Shown here: piece by piece, positions 46,240 to 58,163 of the stretch
How positions within the stretch are numbered: the stretch's first letter is position 1
How the letters are laid out: the number at the start of each line of letters is the position of its first letter
From: Dipteronia dyeriana
Lineage: Eukaryota > Streptophyta > Magnoliopsida > Sapindales > Sapindaceae
NCBI GenBank assembly: GCA_032871835.1
Contig: CM065299.1
Location: forward strand, 84,449,652-84,513,651
DNA: 64,000 bases
Direction: 5' to 3'
Position numbers and translations under genes: made by a program
The notes under the pieces: generated by a model
The model's database searches: none
Seen by the model: only the letters and a program-made list of their open reading frames with translations
Told to the model about the DNA's origin: nothing

Positions 46240-46650
46240 CTAACCTTAACAAAAGCTCGGAGCTTGAAGATAAAAGCTCGCTATAAAAACTCGGATCGAG
46301 CTTTTGTATAAAAACGTCGAGATTTTACATACAAGCTCCGAGATTTTATATAAAAACTCCGAGTTTTAATATAAAAGCTCGATCCGATAAAAGCTCGGAG
46401 CTTTTGTATGACAACTTCGAGTTTTTATATAAAAGCTCGATCCGAGCTTTTATAAAAGCTTCGAGCTTTTATAAAAGCTTCGAGCTTTTATATTAAAGCT
46501 CGGTCGAGCTTTTGTATATAAGCTTGGATCGAGCTCAAGCTCGACGTTTTTATAAAAGCTCGGATCGAGCTCAAGCTCGACGTTTTTATAAAAGCTCGGA
46601 TCGAGCTTTTGTACAAAAGCTCCGAGATTTTATACAAATGCTCGAAGCTC
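46240..46650. repeat. GCTCGATCC/GGATCGAGC repeat block
   Basis: Many short copies of AAAGCTCGGATCGAGCTTTT in both orientations, so the units are self-complementary. It shares the CTCGATCC core with the arrays at 51945-52748 and 59337-60390. Confidence 0.9.
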
Positions 46651-47065
46651 GATTTCATTTTCCTCAACAAATACAAAACCCTAACCTAACTCATTTTCAT
46701 TTTCAGATCCATAAATAAAACATAATCTAACATTTCATTCAATTAATCAACATCCAAAACGATACAAATTCTAACTCAACTAACATCGATCGATTGCAAT
46801 ATTATGTTCAACTATCCAGATGACACTGGTTTTCAAGTTCCGGTACCGTCGCCGTGAAAACGAAGTCGTCGATTCACTTTTTGTCTTTTTATTTTTTTTC
46901 CTATTTCTTCACAACGACAATGATAGTATGGATATTTTTGTCTCTACACTTTAAATTGTACATTGCAAACATGATTTATTAATATGGTGTTATTTAGGCA
47001 ACAGCCCCCCAAAAAGGCGCTATTAATTTTTTTAAACCCTAAAATCATATCGGTTGTCTCCTGAA

Positions 47066-48026
47066 ATGGCGAAATCTGTCTCCGAAAAAGTAAAACTTAT
47101 AATCTTTGAAACAGCCAGACTCAGTCCTTAAGATTCTTAAAAACCATGGATTCACTGATACCCACATCTCCAAACTCGTTAAATCACGTCCTACTTTACT
47201 TCTATCTCATCCTGTGAGGTCAATTTTGCCGAAGTTTGAGTTTTTTAAGTCTATTGGGGTCACGAATGCTGAACTTGCAGGTTTTTGCTCTTCAACTCCT
47301 GCAATTTTGTCACGGATTTTGGAGCATCTACTTATTCCTAACTATAAGTTCCTCAAAAGCGTGTTTCTCTATGATGAAAAGGTTGTCAAAGCTTTTAGGA
47401 AAAAGTCGTGGATCTTTCAGCAAGATTCGCAAAAAAGAGTGTCTCCCAAATTTGCAATCTTGAGAGAACTTGGCGTTCCAGAATCTTTTTTCCCATTGAT
47501 TTTGTCATGTTACAGCAGCATAGTCCTCCAAAGAAGCGATCAGTTTGATGAAAATGTCAAGAAGGCTATCCTGAAAGATGTAGATTTATCCAAGCAGTGC
47601 ACTCATTTACTTGTATCAGTCATACAAGTTGGGAAAGCAAATTGGATGTCTTCAAGAGGTGTGGATGGTCTGATGATGAGTTTAGCTTGGCATTCAGAAG
47701 ATGTCCCAACTTGATCTGAGAACAAATTGGTGACTACAATGGATTTTCTTGTGAATAAGATGGAATGGAAGACTGGAGACATCGTCACATACCCAGACAT
47801 TTTACTTATGAATCTCGAAAAGAGGATAATTCCAAGGTGTTTGGTCATTAAAGTTCTGCGGTCAAAGGGGTTGGTTAAGTATAATATGAGCTTACGCCCC
47901 ATTATTAAGCTGATTGAGAAGAAATTTTTGGATAAGTTTGTGACAAAACATATTGACACTGTGCCTCAACTGTTGAAAATCTATCAGAGGAAGGAAGGCC
48001 TTGAGGCTCTGAATATGAATAGCTAA
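47066..48026 (+). pseudogene. mTERF-family gene fragment, frameshifted
   Basis: Encodes mTERF-type repeats: PDSVLKILKNHGFTDTHISKLVKSRPTLLL, LPKFEFFKSIGVTNAELAGF, and the C-terminal TTMDFLVNKMEWKTGDI ... LEKRIIPRCLVIKVLRSKGL. mTERF proteins act on organelle nucleic acids (transcription or RNA processing). The frame is broken three times. ATG 47066 (MAKSVSEKVKL) shifts near 47100. The stretch KLDVFKRCGWSDDEFSLAFRRCPNL (in pieces), which fits the family, is in another frame at 47633-47716. The original frame returns at 47718. An N-terminal transit peptide is absent; the MULE remnant ends about 55 bp upstream. So it is a 5'-truncated pseudogene, unless assembly errors explain all three shifts. 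Confidence 0.8.
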
Positions 48027-49860
48027 AGTTTTCCCAGCAATTGTAGCATGTCAACCATTCAAATCTAATTGATTCTATGCTCTCTGTTTGATGGTTGTTG
48101 AATTTAAACATTTTATTTTATTGAACTTGGTTAATAACATCAAATTCCAATTACTTCAATATTTTTTCATGATCAAATTATTTGCATTGTTCTCATTTAT
48201 TCTTAATAGTTAACCTAATTTGTTTGATCATTAGGAGATTCAGACCTAAATTTTTATTGTTTGGATTCTATATTTCTATTTGTTCTAGATCCCCGAAGTA
48301 TCTAACAAGCCCTTTTATTTGACTGAGGCTTGGAAATCAAGAGGAAGAGATTATATATGATAATCGCTTGACTTGTAAGTGATTTCAAGCTTTATAGTGG
48401 TCATAGTTAAGTTCCTTATGGAAGACATTGGTCATATATACCAGTTGTGTGTTTTTGAATTAAATTTAAACTCAATCTAGAGCACTTCCATTATTGCTAT
48501 CTGGTGCTGCTTTTAGATTTGAGTTTTAAGATTCCAAGTCTATGTTATATTGAAGTTTTGCAGATATATCTCATGGCAACGATTTGATGAGAAGGTGATA
48601 ACAACTGATCACAAATTCTTTGATGATTAGCCAATTCAGACCTGAATCCAGGTTCATGGATATTTGCCAACTAACCTTTTGAATGTATCTATATGGTGAC
48701 TTCAGAATTGGCAAAAGAAACTGATACATGATCTTGCTTGACTTCTTGATTAATTAGTGTGAGGTGGGTCAGAAAGACTTGATCATTAATTAGTGAGGTT
48801 GGTTAGAAAATCTTCAGTAGTGGCAAATAGCTCCTCAACTGAGGAAATTGTCTACCATGTATGCATTCTGTATCGAACCCTCCCAGAGAAAAAGAAATGA
48901 AAAAGTTTGTTATCGCAATGGAGATTAGGGTAAATATTAAACATCTCCTATTCAGTTTTTGTGCACCTTTTATTGACAATCTTCTCTAGGATTTGTGAGA
49001 TGATATTCACTTGTATGCTATGGTATCAAGTGTAAAAAAGTTGTGTTTTTGGTTTCTATATTGAAAGGTAAATGAACCTGAAAACTGGAATGATTTCTCA
49101 TTGTTCTCAAATGCTATTGTATTGTTATATACATCATGCATCACCAGATTTAAGAGCTTGGAAATCAATTTGTACTCGTTGAATATGTTTGTGGATTTGG
49201 GTTCGGGCAAAAAGTGTGTTAATGGCAAACTTTTGGAATAATATTCTTTTGGATTTACAACTTTAAATTGAATAATATAATTATATTTCAAAATTGTTTA
49301 TGAAAATTACCTATCATGCAAAAAATAATAATAATAATTTAGAATTTTGATTATATTAAAAAAAATAGATTTTCCATTATACATAAGTTATATAAAGATT
49401 TATCATAAATGGTAAAACGCATGCACTGATGCACACTCAATTGAGACAATTGAGAAAGGAAGCTTGAAGTCATTCCACCACCGTGAGCATTTTGTAAATT
49501 GTAAATAGGTGGTAGGACTTTCTAAGCACAAAAATGAATGCCCTCAATACTTGTAAACATCAATTTAATATTTAATAAATATTTATAAATATCACTATAA
49601 TAAGAGTGTTATACCTTCTTTTTTTTATAATATATAAAAATAATTATTGATAGGATTAAGATTCAAATATTCAACACTCTAATAATTGGGTTTTATAATT
49701 TATGGGCTCTTAAAAAGAAATATGTTTGGTGGGCCTATTTTGAACTCATTTATGGGTTTATTAGTTTGAAAAAATTAGATATTCAGTGAGTTTTTTTAAA
49801 CTCATTTGTATGGTTCTGTTTGTTTAAGTTTATATAAGGGTTATATCAAAAAATTAATCT
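48027..49860. other. Intergenic, no gene seen
   Basis: AT-rich sequence after the mTERF fragment. No conserved coding block or repeat family recognised. Confidence 0.5.
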
Positions 49861-49872
49861 TTTTTTTTAAAC

Positions 49873-49950
49873 ATCGGTGCCCTTACAGATCGGGGGCTCT
49901 AGACGGTCGTCTCACTTGGCTCCCCCTAGTGTCGGGCCTGTCTTTATAGT
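49873..49950. other. GC-rich patch after a poly-T run
   Basis: About 78 bp (CGGTGCCC ... CGGGGGCTCTAGACGG ... GTCGGGCCTGTC) of much higher GC content than its surroundings, next to a T8 run. Looks like a small insertion; family unknown. Confidence 0.3.
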
Positions 49951-50422
49951 ACCATAGATATACATATTACTCAATTATGTGACTGTATATTTGAACCGTG
50001 TATTTAAGGTTTAATCTTGACAAGTTTATACAAATTCTTGTCTTGTTTGATATCAGATTTTTTTTAAAAAAAAAAATCAAGTTAATGATATTATTGTTAT
50101 CTTAGGAGGATATATTGAATTAGGGTTTTCGAGAACATTTAAAGATATTATAAATCCGGATGTATTCAATTTAGACATTTAAAGACTTTAAAAAAGTCTA
50201 TATTAATCTAGTGGTATTTAATTCGGATTTCTATGGATTTTTAAAGAGTCTTTCCAAATCCAGGTGTATTGAACTGAAATATTAAAAATGTCTACAAAAA
50301 TCAAGGTGAAATTGGGACAAGATTTTAAAGGATTTTCTTAAGTCATGGATTTTGGTGAACTTTAGCTTTCGAAATATACAAAAGCTTGCTGGAACCCTTC
50401 TATTTTGACAAATGGCCAAAAT
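49951..50422. other. AT-rich spacer
   Basis: Includes two or three loose copies of a 'TTTAAAGACTTT...AATCCGGATGTATT' motif at 50130-50340. No gene. Confidence 0.4.
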
Positions 50423-51172
50423 TCGAAAATTTATTTGGATGAATTTTTCTACCTAGAAAATAATGAAAATTTATATTTAGATAGAATGTTATGTTTAATG
50501 TTAATCTGTAAAATTCCTTGATTTATAAATAAGTATAAAATTGTTATAAATTTTGGAGTGGACAAAGGTAAATATTGATTTCTGTTGGACAGATTCAAGA
50601 AACCAGAATTCGTAAATTTATTTCGGTAATGTTTTCTAGCTAGAAAATTATGAAAACTTATATTTAGATAGAATATTATGTCTAATGTGAATTTGTAAAA
50701 TTTTGTGTTGTATAAATAAGTATAAAAATTGTTATAAATTTTTGAGTGGACAAATATCAATATTGATTTCTACTTGACAGATTTGAGAAACCAGAATTCG
50801 TAAATTTATCTGGGTAAGATTTTCTATCTAAAAAATTATGAAAATTTATATTAATATATAATGTCATGTCTAATGTTAATCTGAAAAATTTCGTGATTAT
50901 AAATAAGTATAAAATCTTTTATAAATTTTGGAGTGGACAAAGGTCAATATTGATTTCTCATTGACAGATTCAAGAATTCAGAATTCGTAAATTTATTTGG
51001 GTAGGTTTTTCTATCTAGAAAATTATGAAAAAATATATTTAGATATAATATTATGTCTAATATGAATCTACAAAATTTTGTGATTTATAAATATGTATAA
51101 ATGCTTTTATAAATTTTGGAGTGGACAAATGTCAATATTGATTTCTGCTGGACAGATTCGAGAAACAAGAAA
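50423..51172. repeat. 187-bp tandem repeat, four copies
   Basis: The junction word GAATTCGTAAATTTAT recurs near 50423 (diverged), 50607, 50796 and 50983, a period of 186-189 bp. Each unit carries TTATATTTAGATA, TTATAAATAAGTATAAA, AATTTTGGAGTGGACAAA and TATTGATTTCT in order. The end near 51172 has the last partial border. Confidence 0.9.
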
Positions 51173-51390
51173 AAAATGAATGTTTTCATATACAAATGGT
51201 CATTGATTAAATTGATAATTTTATTATAGTATATCCTATATGTCTAGATTATCCATATCAAATTTTGTAAGATTTGAAGTCGTAGAGAATTAATTAAAAA
51301 TCATTGATCAAATGGTGGTCAGTTGTGAGTTTGTGACAAGGTTTTGTTTAAAGTTATGTTTTTTTTTTCACATTTTATATGTAGCTTTGC

Positions 51391-51429
51391 TTAGTTATTC
51401 AATTAGTTTATTATTGTTTGTTTATATGA
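51391..51429 (+). repeat. Direct repeat left of the MULE (copy 1)
   Basis: TTAGTTATTCAATTAG...TTATTGTTTGTTTATAT; a diverged direct copy lies right of the MULE at 60837-60875. Both are outside the 9-bp duplication. Confidence 0.6.
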
Positions 51430-51458
51430 ACAGTTGAATATACAAAGTGGAAATAGTG

Positions 51459-51535
51459 AGATATGTCACATTTTTTAACATGTGTTGTGATGATGTCACC
51501 ATTTTAATAACTTAAGTTTAAAATGCACTTATTAT
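51459..51535 (+). repeat. Left terminal inverted repeat of the MULE
   Basis: GTGTTGTGATGATGTCACC ... AACTTAAGTTTAAAATGCA matches the reverse complement of the right end (GTGTTGTGCAAATATCACC ... AATGTAAGTTTAAAAGAC). The outermost 25 bp align poorly. Confidence 0.6.
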
Positions 51536-51944
51536 GGTGAACTACCCAAATTGTCTCTAAACTTTAAGTTTAAAAAGCAACTTTCTGAACTCGTCGATAT
51601 CTCCCCAAAAAAGTTGTCTGAAAAACTTGTCTCTCTCTCTAAAAAAGTTGTCTCTCTCCAGATTCTGCACTAGAAGATAACAAATATTTATGATCTTCAC
51701 TTAAATTTCTTTTATACATTTCAGATATTTTGCATTCATTTCTGTGTGGGTTAACAATGTATTCATTCCTCGATAATATATGTTGTTTCCCGTCTTTGTA
51801 AGAACATTGAAAACATCCGAGGTTTTTTCTTGTGTGACCGAAAATATTTAAAGATGAATCGAGCTTATTTTATATCGGGACGAGCTTTTGTTTAGTTTGA
51901 AAAAAGCTCAATTATTTGAAAAAAAATGCTTGACAAAAAAATGC

Positions 51945-52748
51945 TCAATCCCTTAGAAAAGTTCTCGATCCCTTAGGAAAAGTTCTCGATCCTTGGACAA
52001 AAATTCTCGAACCGTTATAAAAGTTCTCAATAATTTGACGAATAATCTCGATCCCTTAAAAAAGTTCTCGATCCCTTAGAAAAAGTTCTCGGTCCTTTAG
52101 AACATGTTCTCGATCCCTTGATAAAAGTTCTCGATAATTTGGCAAATATTCTCGATCCCTTAAAAAAGTTCTCGAACCGTTAGAAATGTTCTCGATCCTT
52201 TAGAAAAAGTTCTCGTTCCCTTGTTAAAAGTTCTCAAACCGTTATAAAAAGTTCTCGATAATTTGACAAATATTCTCGATCCCTTAGAAAAAGTTATGGA
52301 TCCCTTGATAAAAGTTCTCGATCCCTTGATAAAAGTTCTCGATAATTTGACAAATATTCTCGATACCTTAAAAAAGTTCTCGAACCGCTAGAAATGTTCT
52401 CGATCCCTTAGAAAATGTTCTTGTTACCTTGTTAAAAGTTCTCGAATCGTTATAAAAAGTTCTCGATCCCTTAGAAAAAGTTCTGAATCCCTTGATAAAT
52501 GTTCTCGATCCGTCGATAAAAGTTATCGAATCGAACCGTTATAAAAGTTCTCGATCCGTTGTAAAATATTCTCGAACCCTTGAAAAAGTTCTCGATCCCT
52601 TATAAAAAGTACTCGATCTATTTGAAAAAAAGCTCGATCACTTAGAAAATGTTCTCGATCCTTTTCCAAAAAGCTCAATCCGTTTGTAAATGTTCTCGAT
52701 CCATTACAAAAAAAGCGCGATCCTGAAGAACATGTTCTCGATCCCTTA
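51945..52748 (+). repeat. Left CTCGATCC minisatellite
   Basis: About 35-40 imperfect units of roughly 20-22 bp: AGTTCTCGATCCCTTAGAAAA with variants. It lies between the left end and the transposase start, so it may be part of the leader or promoter. Confidence 0.9.
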
Positions 52749-52839
52749 CAGTTGAGAATTTTTTGTAATTCTTAGTAATTGTAAAAGTAATTTTTTTTAT
52801 TTGTTAATAATTGTTTGTGATGATGATTTTCACAGGATA

Positions 52840-55535
52840 ATGGATCGGGTGAGATTAGTCATATCTTACAACGGTCGATGTGAGCAATTACCTGATGGAA
52901 GTCAGAGGTTTCTTGGTTCCGATAACCAATGAATGTATGTGTCCAGAAATATGACTTACGAAAAGCTGGTGTCGATCGTACAAACCGTTGTGAAGTACAA
53001 TGTGAACAAATACATTGTTGATCTACAATCTATATCAATCGTTCCCGGGACAACATGTCGCACATTTATAAGAAATGACGACGATGTTTTGTTTATATTA
53101 GGGGAAGATAGGGTGATCCCTCAAGTATGTGTTAGTTTAATTGAGAGGGCTGCAGGAGGTGTCATCGGTGAAGAAATCCCTCCTCATGATAACACCCAAC
53201 ATTTTCGATCTTTAGGCAGAAGCAACCAGTTTTTCACAAAAATAAGTGGGATTGACGGTAGGAAAAACCTATGTGGTGTCCTACCGGAAGTAGCCGACCA
53301 TGGTGATATAGTTGGAGCTCAATTGGACGATGATTTCGGTTGTCAAATTGAAATGAATGTTGGGCAGTACAACCATCAATACAATGAGATGTACAATGAC
53401 ATGAACAATGAGCGACACAATGAACCTCATAACTTACCAATCCTTGAGGTGGCTAATGAGCCAAATTTGCATCCGGTATATAATGTAGCGAACAATGAGG
53501 AAGATGAAGAACCGTTCGAAACGGAAAGTCGTGCAAGACGTGTACACAGATATAGTTCCACTGCAGTAGATATAGCTGGGACATCTGAAATCCGGTCTGA
53601 TGTAACTCCAGCTGATTCTGAGAATGCCAGAACGTGGGTTATTCTAGGATCAGAATCATACTCGTTTAGTATGGGTGGAAGTAGGAACTTGGTAGAAGAT
53701 GAACCTACCAGCATGATATATAAAGGTCAATTTTTTCCTACTAAAAATGATTTGAAGAGATTGGCTGGGCATTTTACAATGCGGCACAACTTCGAGTGGA
53801 AGGTGAAAAGGTCGAATAAGACAACATTACATCTGGTTTGTTTGATGGACAACTGTACTTGGAAGTTAAGAGCGGTTAGAAGAGATGAAGCGACATACTT
53901 TCAAGTAAGAAGTTTTATCAACGAACACACTTGTCTGTTTGAGGAGATTCACCACCGCCATCGACAAGCTAGTGCAATCATAATTAGAGAAGTGGTGCAC
54001 CTATATTGCAGCAATATGATGGTCGACTAATGCATCCGAAGGACATAATCGCCGACATGAAAACAATGTATGGAATCCAAATAATGTACAGTAAGGCACA
54101 TCAAACCCTTGATTATGCATTGTCACTGGCTTATGGAACGCATGAGGAAAGCTTCCAACTGCTGTCATCATTCGGTTACGTGTTGGAACAACAAAATCCC
54201 GGAACGATTACTGACTTATAGTGCGATGAAAATGGTAAATTCACATACTTTTTCATGTCGTTAGGTGGCTCACTCAAAGGATTTTAGAGGTGTATGCGTC
54301 CAGTTATTGTCATTGATTGTATCCTTTTAAAAGGTAGATTCGATGGCACAATGTTTGTTGCAACTGCACAAGATGGGAATGAACAGGTTTATCCAATTGC
54401 TTTTGGGTACGGTGATTCGGAAAACAACCTATCATGTGAGTGGTTTTTGGATTGCTTGAAAGGTGTCTTTGGCCATATAGATGATTTGGCTTTCATTTAT
54501 GATCGACATGCAAGCATTGAAGCAGAGATTTCTAAAGTGTTCCCTTATGTCACCCATACTATATGTTACTGGCACTTTTATGAAAATATTAAGAAGCAAT
54601 ATCATAGAAAGGATGTTGTCGTAATAATGGACAAAGCAGCCCGAGCGTACACCGAGTTGCAATATAATCGGCACATGGAAGAGTTACTAAACTTGCACCC
54701 GAATGCATATGAATATGTAATTGATGTCGGTCCACACAAGTGGTCCCGTGTACACTGTCCCGACAGAAGGTATAGGGTTATGACAACAAATGATGCAGAA
54801 TGCATAAAATCATGCCTTAAATTTGCACGGAAACTGCAAATGTTGACTTTGGCAGAGTTCATTAGAAATATGCTACAACGTTGGTTTCACGATCGTCATA
54901 GGGCTGCACAATCCATGCGTCATCAATTGACCGACGCATCACATCTTGTGATCCTCAAACGTGTTGATAAGTGCAATTTTATGACCGTTAATCCAGTTGA
55001 CTGGAACATATTCTCGGTGAAGCGGGCTGGAAAACAGTGGACCTACACATGTAACAAATTCCAAATATACCTTCTTCCATGTTCTCACGCTCTAGCTGCC
55101 GCAAGGTACATCATACAATTTTATCTACGGTTAATATTACTTAAACGTGAATCTTATCATTTTCAATGTTTTTACAGGGACCGAAACATGGATTTCACAT
55201 CCCTCTGTGCAGACTTCTACAAGCGACAAACACTTATTGATGCGTACTTGGTTCCTATTATACTAGTTGGACATACTTCCACTTAGATTGTGTCATCTGA
55301 CATCGCTGAGAGAGTCGTTTTGAATCCAAGCTCCATGAGACAAGCAGGCCGCCGGAGGGCTTCAAGCCGTATCTCGAACCAGGGCATAATTTGAGGAGAT
55401 GTTCTAACCCAGCTTTGACTAATGAAGGTCCGAGCAGAGTCATTCCTGAGGAATACAGACGCAATTGTAGTATCTGTCATACAGTTTGTCACAACAGACA
55501 GACGTGCCCTACTAGAGACTCCACAGTGGAATGAT
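52840..55535 (+). pseudogene. mudrA-like MULE transposase
   Basis: ATG 52840 (MDRVRLVISYNG) hits TGA at 52930 after 30 codons, then the same frame is open to about 53998. N-terminal domain; then a WRKY/FLYWCH-like region 'QFFPTKNDLKRLAGHFTMRHNFEWKVKRSNKTTLHLVCLMDNCTWKLRA' in the usual place. A frameshift near 53998 leads to the frame with LMHPKDIIADMKTMYGI. Stops follow at 54219 and 54285. The MULE catalytic domain is then open from 54294: VIVIDC...GRFDGTMFVATAQDGNEQVYPIAF (first Asp), DDLAFIYDRHASIEAEI (second Asp), THTICYWHFYENIK. The SWIM-type zinc part is YTCNKFQIYLLPCSHALAAAR. A 72-nt intron (55106-55177) fits. Past a TAG at 55284, a CCHC knuckle (CSICHTVCHNRQTC) ends the gene. It would cut and move the element. 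Confidence 0.85.
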
Positions 55536-55733
55536 TTGAGGCGTTATCATGATGACATTATGATAATTTGAACTCGTATGATTTGCTCATTAATTGAAAT
55601 GCAATTGTATTTAAATATGATTTGTATATATACAAATGTAAACATTTTTATACAAAAGAATTGGTACATATACAAAAGAATTTGTAAATATACAAAATAA
55701 TTGGTACATATACAAAAGAATTACTACATAAAT
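55536..55733. other. Spacer between the two convergent MULE genes
   Basis: About 200 bp, AT-rich, with TACATATACAAAAGAATT repeated three to four times (55624-55730). Likely 3' ends of both transcripts. Confidence 0.5.
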
Positions 55734-57165
55734 CTAAACGGGCCTGGAGTTTGCAAATATTTCAACTGACATCTTCTCCCGAATGATCCCTGTATCGTCT
55801 TCCGACCAATCGAAATCCTTTCTGTCCGCCAGTAAGTACTCGATCAATCTCAACGTGTGGGGACCACTGTTACCTCTGCAGTTAGACACATTAACAAGCA
55901 TTAATAAAACATTAGGTTTATAATAATACAATCTCAAAGTTACTATTACGAAATGTCTTACGATTTCTTCTGCTGGGGGATACGTTTTTTCGACACCACG
56001 CTGACTGAGAAGGGCTTACTTGTCTTCTCAAATTTCTCAAGTCCAGCCGGTCGTGTAGTATGAAACCCGGACTGATGCAACATCGAGGGCACAAAGTTGC
56101 TCAACGGGGGGACCTCCTGCTTCCGGATATGAGCTGGGACCTCCTGTCTCCAGGGGTCGACTATGAACATCTTCCCGCATGTGAGATCCACAGTCACCAG
56201 TAGCCAATGTTGGCGCCCAATGTTGCACGGTATCTGGACCTGCAAAAGTAAACAGCAGGTGTTAGGATGTACAAAGACATTTATATTTGTAATTGCAAAC
56301 CAAGTAACACTTACCATGTCAACCTCGTGCCACGGACGACATCCAATCGGGGCACCACCAAGCACCGTCGTAAGGTCGTCGTCCTTCCACCAAGACCTCA
56401 AAACATTCCACCTTGCCGGGGTGATCTCCCCGCGAGAATCACGATGTATCATTTTCCTGTACTGGTGCTCCAAAAAGGACTGTAGAAACACAAACTCAAA
56501 ATTATTAATGTTTTCCATACAAATATACAAGCATGCGTAATCATTACTAATTTCAGTACTTATAAAAAACTGAGTAACCAATATGTTGATCATCTGAATG
56601 TACACATTCGGGAAAGCCTGTTGACGCTTCCGAAGAATATGGAGGTACGAGTCCATATGCTGGAAATATAAACACGTAAAGATATGTTATAAGGCTTACA
56701 CATCTAAAACAAATATTAAAAACAGAATTTATTATCCCACGTACCTCATCATCAACATCCATGAAGTTGGTTTGCATCCGATGGAACTATGCAGCATCAA
56801 CTGGCTCAAGTAAATCAATATCACGTCTGCAATAATGTTCCATCAGCTACACATTTATTTAATGCATTAGAAGAAAAGTTGCCATCTAAATAACAAAGAA
56901 AATTATTATGTTCTTCTTGAAGGCTCGGTAAGCCTTCAACTGGTCACCGTCCACCAGTCCTTGGGGATTAAATACGTGGTCAGGTCCCTCTAGTATTACC
57001 CTCGCCCTCTTAGGTCGGCACGGATCTGTGTACGGGCTAAGCAACTGCCAACCGAGCTTCAGTACACGCATCTGCTGTCGAACTCCCCCCGTCGGGGTGT
57101 GCTGAGATGAGGAGCTTCGTTTCATATGTGGCTGGATCAAGTAGTCGATAGAGGGGGAGTCTGCT

Positions 57166-57560
57166 GCTCGAGGGGAGGTGGAGGGGGAGCCTGCTCCTCG
57201 GTCTGAAGGGAATGGGGGGCCGGCTGCTCTCTCGGAGGTGGAGGTGGTGGTGGAGGGGGAGGGGGAGGGGGAGCCTGCAGCTCGCTCGTCTATGGAGGAG
57301 GAGCCTGTTGCTCGCTCATCGGTGAAAGGGGAGCCTGCTGCTCGCTCATCGGTGGAGGGGAGCATGTTGCTCGCTCCGAGGTGGATGGGGGAGCATGTTG
57401 CTCGCTCTGAGCTGGATGGGGGGCCGACTGCTCGCTCGGAGGGGAAGAGGGGGAGGTTTCGGAAGTGGATGGGGAGTCTGCTGCTTACTCTAAGGGGGAG
57501 GGGGGTCTGCTGCTCGCTCGAAGGGGGAGGGGGAGCCTGCTGCTTGAGGGGAGGGAAGAG
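57166..57560 (-). repeat. Tandem repeat coding for (ER)AAGSPS-type units
   Basis: Plus-strand units such as GAGCCTGCTGCTCGCTC with G-rich spacers, some 15 copies of variable length (about 24-39 bp). On the gene strand they encode SERAAGPP/DERAAGSPS repeats in the Ulp1 gene linker. Confidence 0.85.
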
Positions 57561-58141
57561 GGGAAACTGAGCCCCACTCTCCAGAACTGCCCCACTAGTA
57601 TGTGGATCCTCCCTATGCTGATACATATGCGTCTTGAAGGCCCCCGATCAATGCAAGCAACTCCCTATGTTGTTGTTGTCGATCCTCCTCACTCTTCCGG
57701 ATCAAATCCAGCAACTCCCAGTGTTGTTGTTGTCGATCATCCTCACTCTTCCGGAGGGCTTCACACAACTCGTTGAACTGATGTTCTAAACGGGCCTGAA
57801 ATCATGCAACATTGTTAATACTAAAACAATCAACAGATCTTGTTAACAAAAATAAAAATACCATCTCAACTTACATCCCCATCAAGTCCAATGTCTGCAC
57901 GGAAATCCCCTGTAGCTGCACCAGGTCCTGGGGTGGTAAACCAAACCCTTCTGCGCCTCACTCGTCGAGAAGACGGCTCAGATCTGCCAGTGTCCATGCC
58001 ATTAAAATCTGCACCCGTTGGGTCTGAAGGCTCCGTCTCAGTACACCTCCCACCCCCACCCTCCTCATCGGGACGATCTGCACTAATAGTCGGATCAGGG
58101 AAAGTAGGAATGTGAACCCTGTTGTCCTGCACATACAGGCT

Positions 58142-58163
58142 CCCCCCCCCCCCCCCCCCCCCC
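58142..58163. repeat. 22-base C run
   Basis: A homopolymer inside the Ulp1 gene linker exon (poly-Gly on the minus strand). Its length is uncertain in any sequencing method. Confidence 0.9.

Larger units (their letters stand above)
45951..47012. mobile_element. Truncated Kaonashi/CUMULE-like MULE end
   Basis: Matches the right end of the MULE at 51459-60781 in order and orientation: the first exon of the Ulp1 gene (minus strand), a CTCGATCC-type repeat block, then a terminal segment. Here GTGTTATTTAGGCAACAGCCCCCC (in pieces) resembles GTGATATTTGCACAACACCCCTCT there. The transposase side is missing. By analogy the element border would be near 47012, directly against the mTERF fragment. Confidence 0.6.

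Noticed and set aside
46488..46718. ORFs with repeated SSIRAFIKTSSL or DRAQARRFYKS units
   Set aside because: They are translations of the CTCGATCC-type minisatellite on both strands.
50423..51172. CRISPR-like array
   Set aside because: A eukaryotic tandem repeat: the units are head-to-tail without separate spacers.
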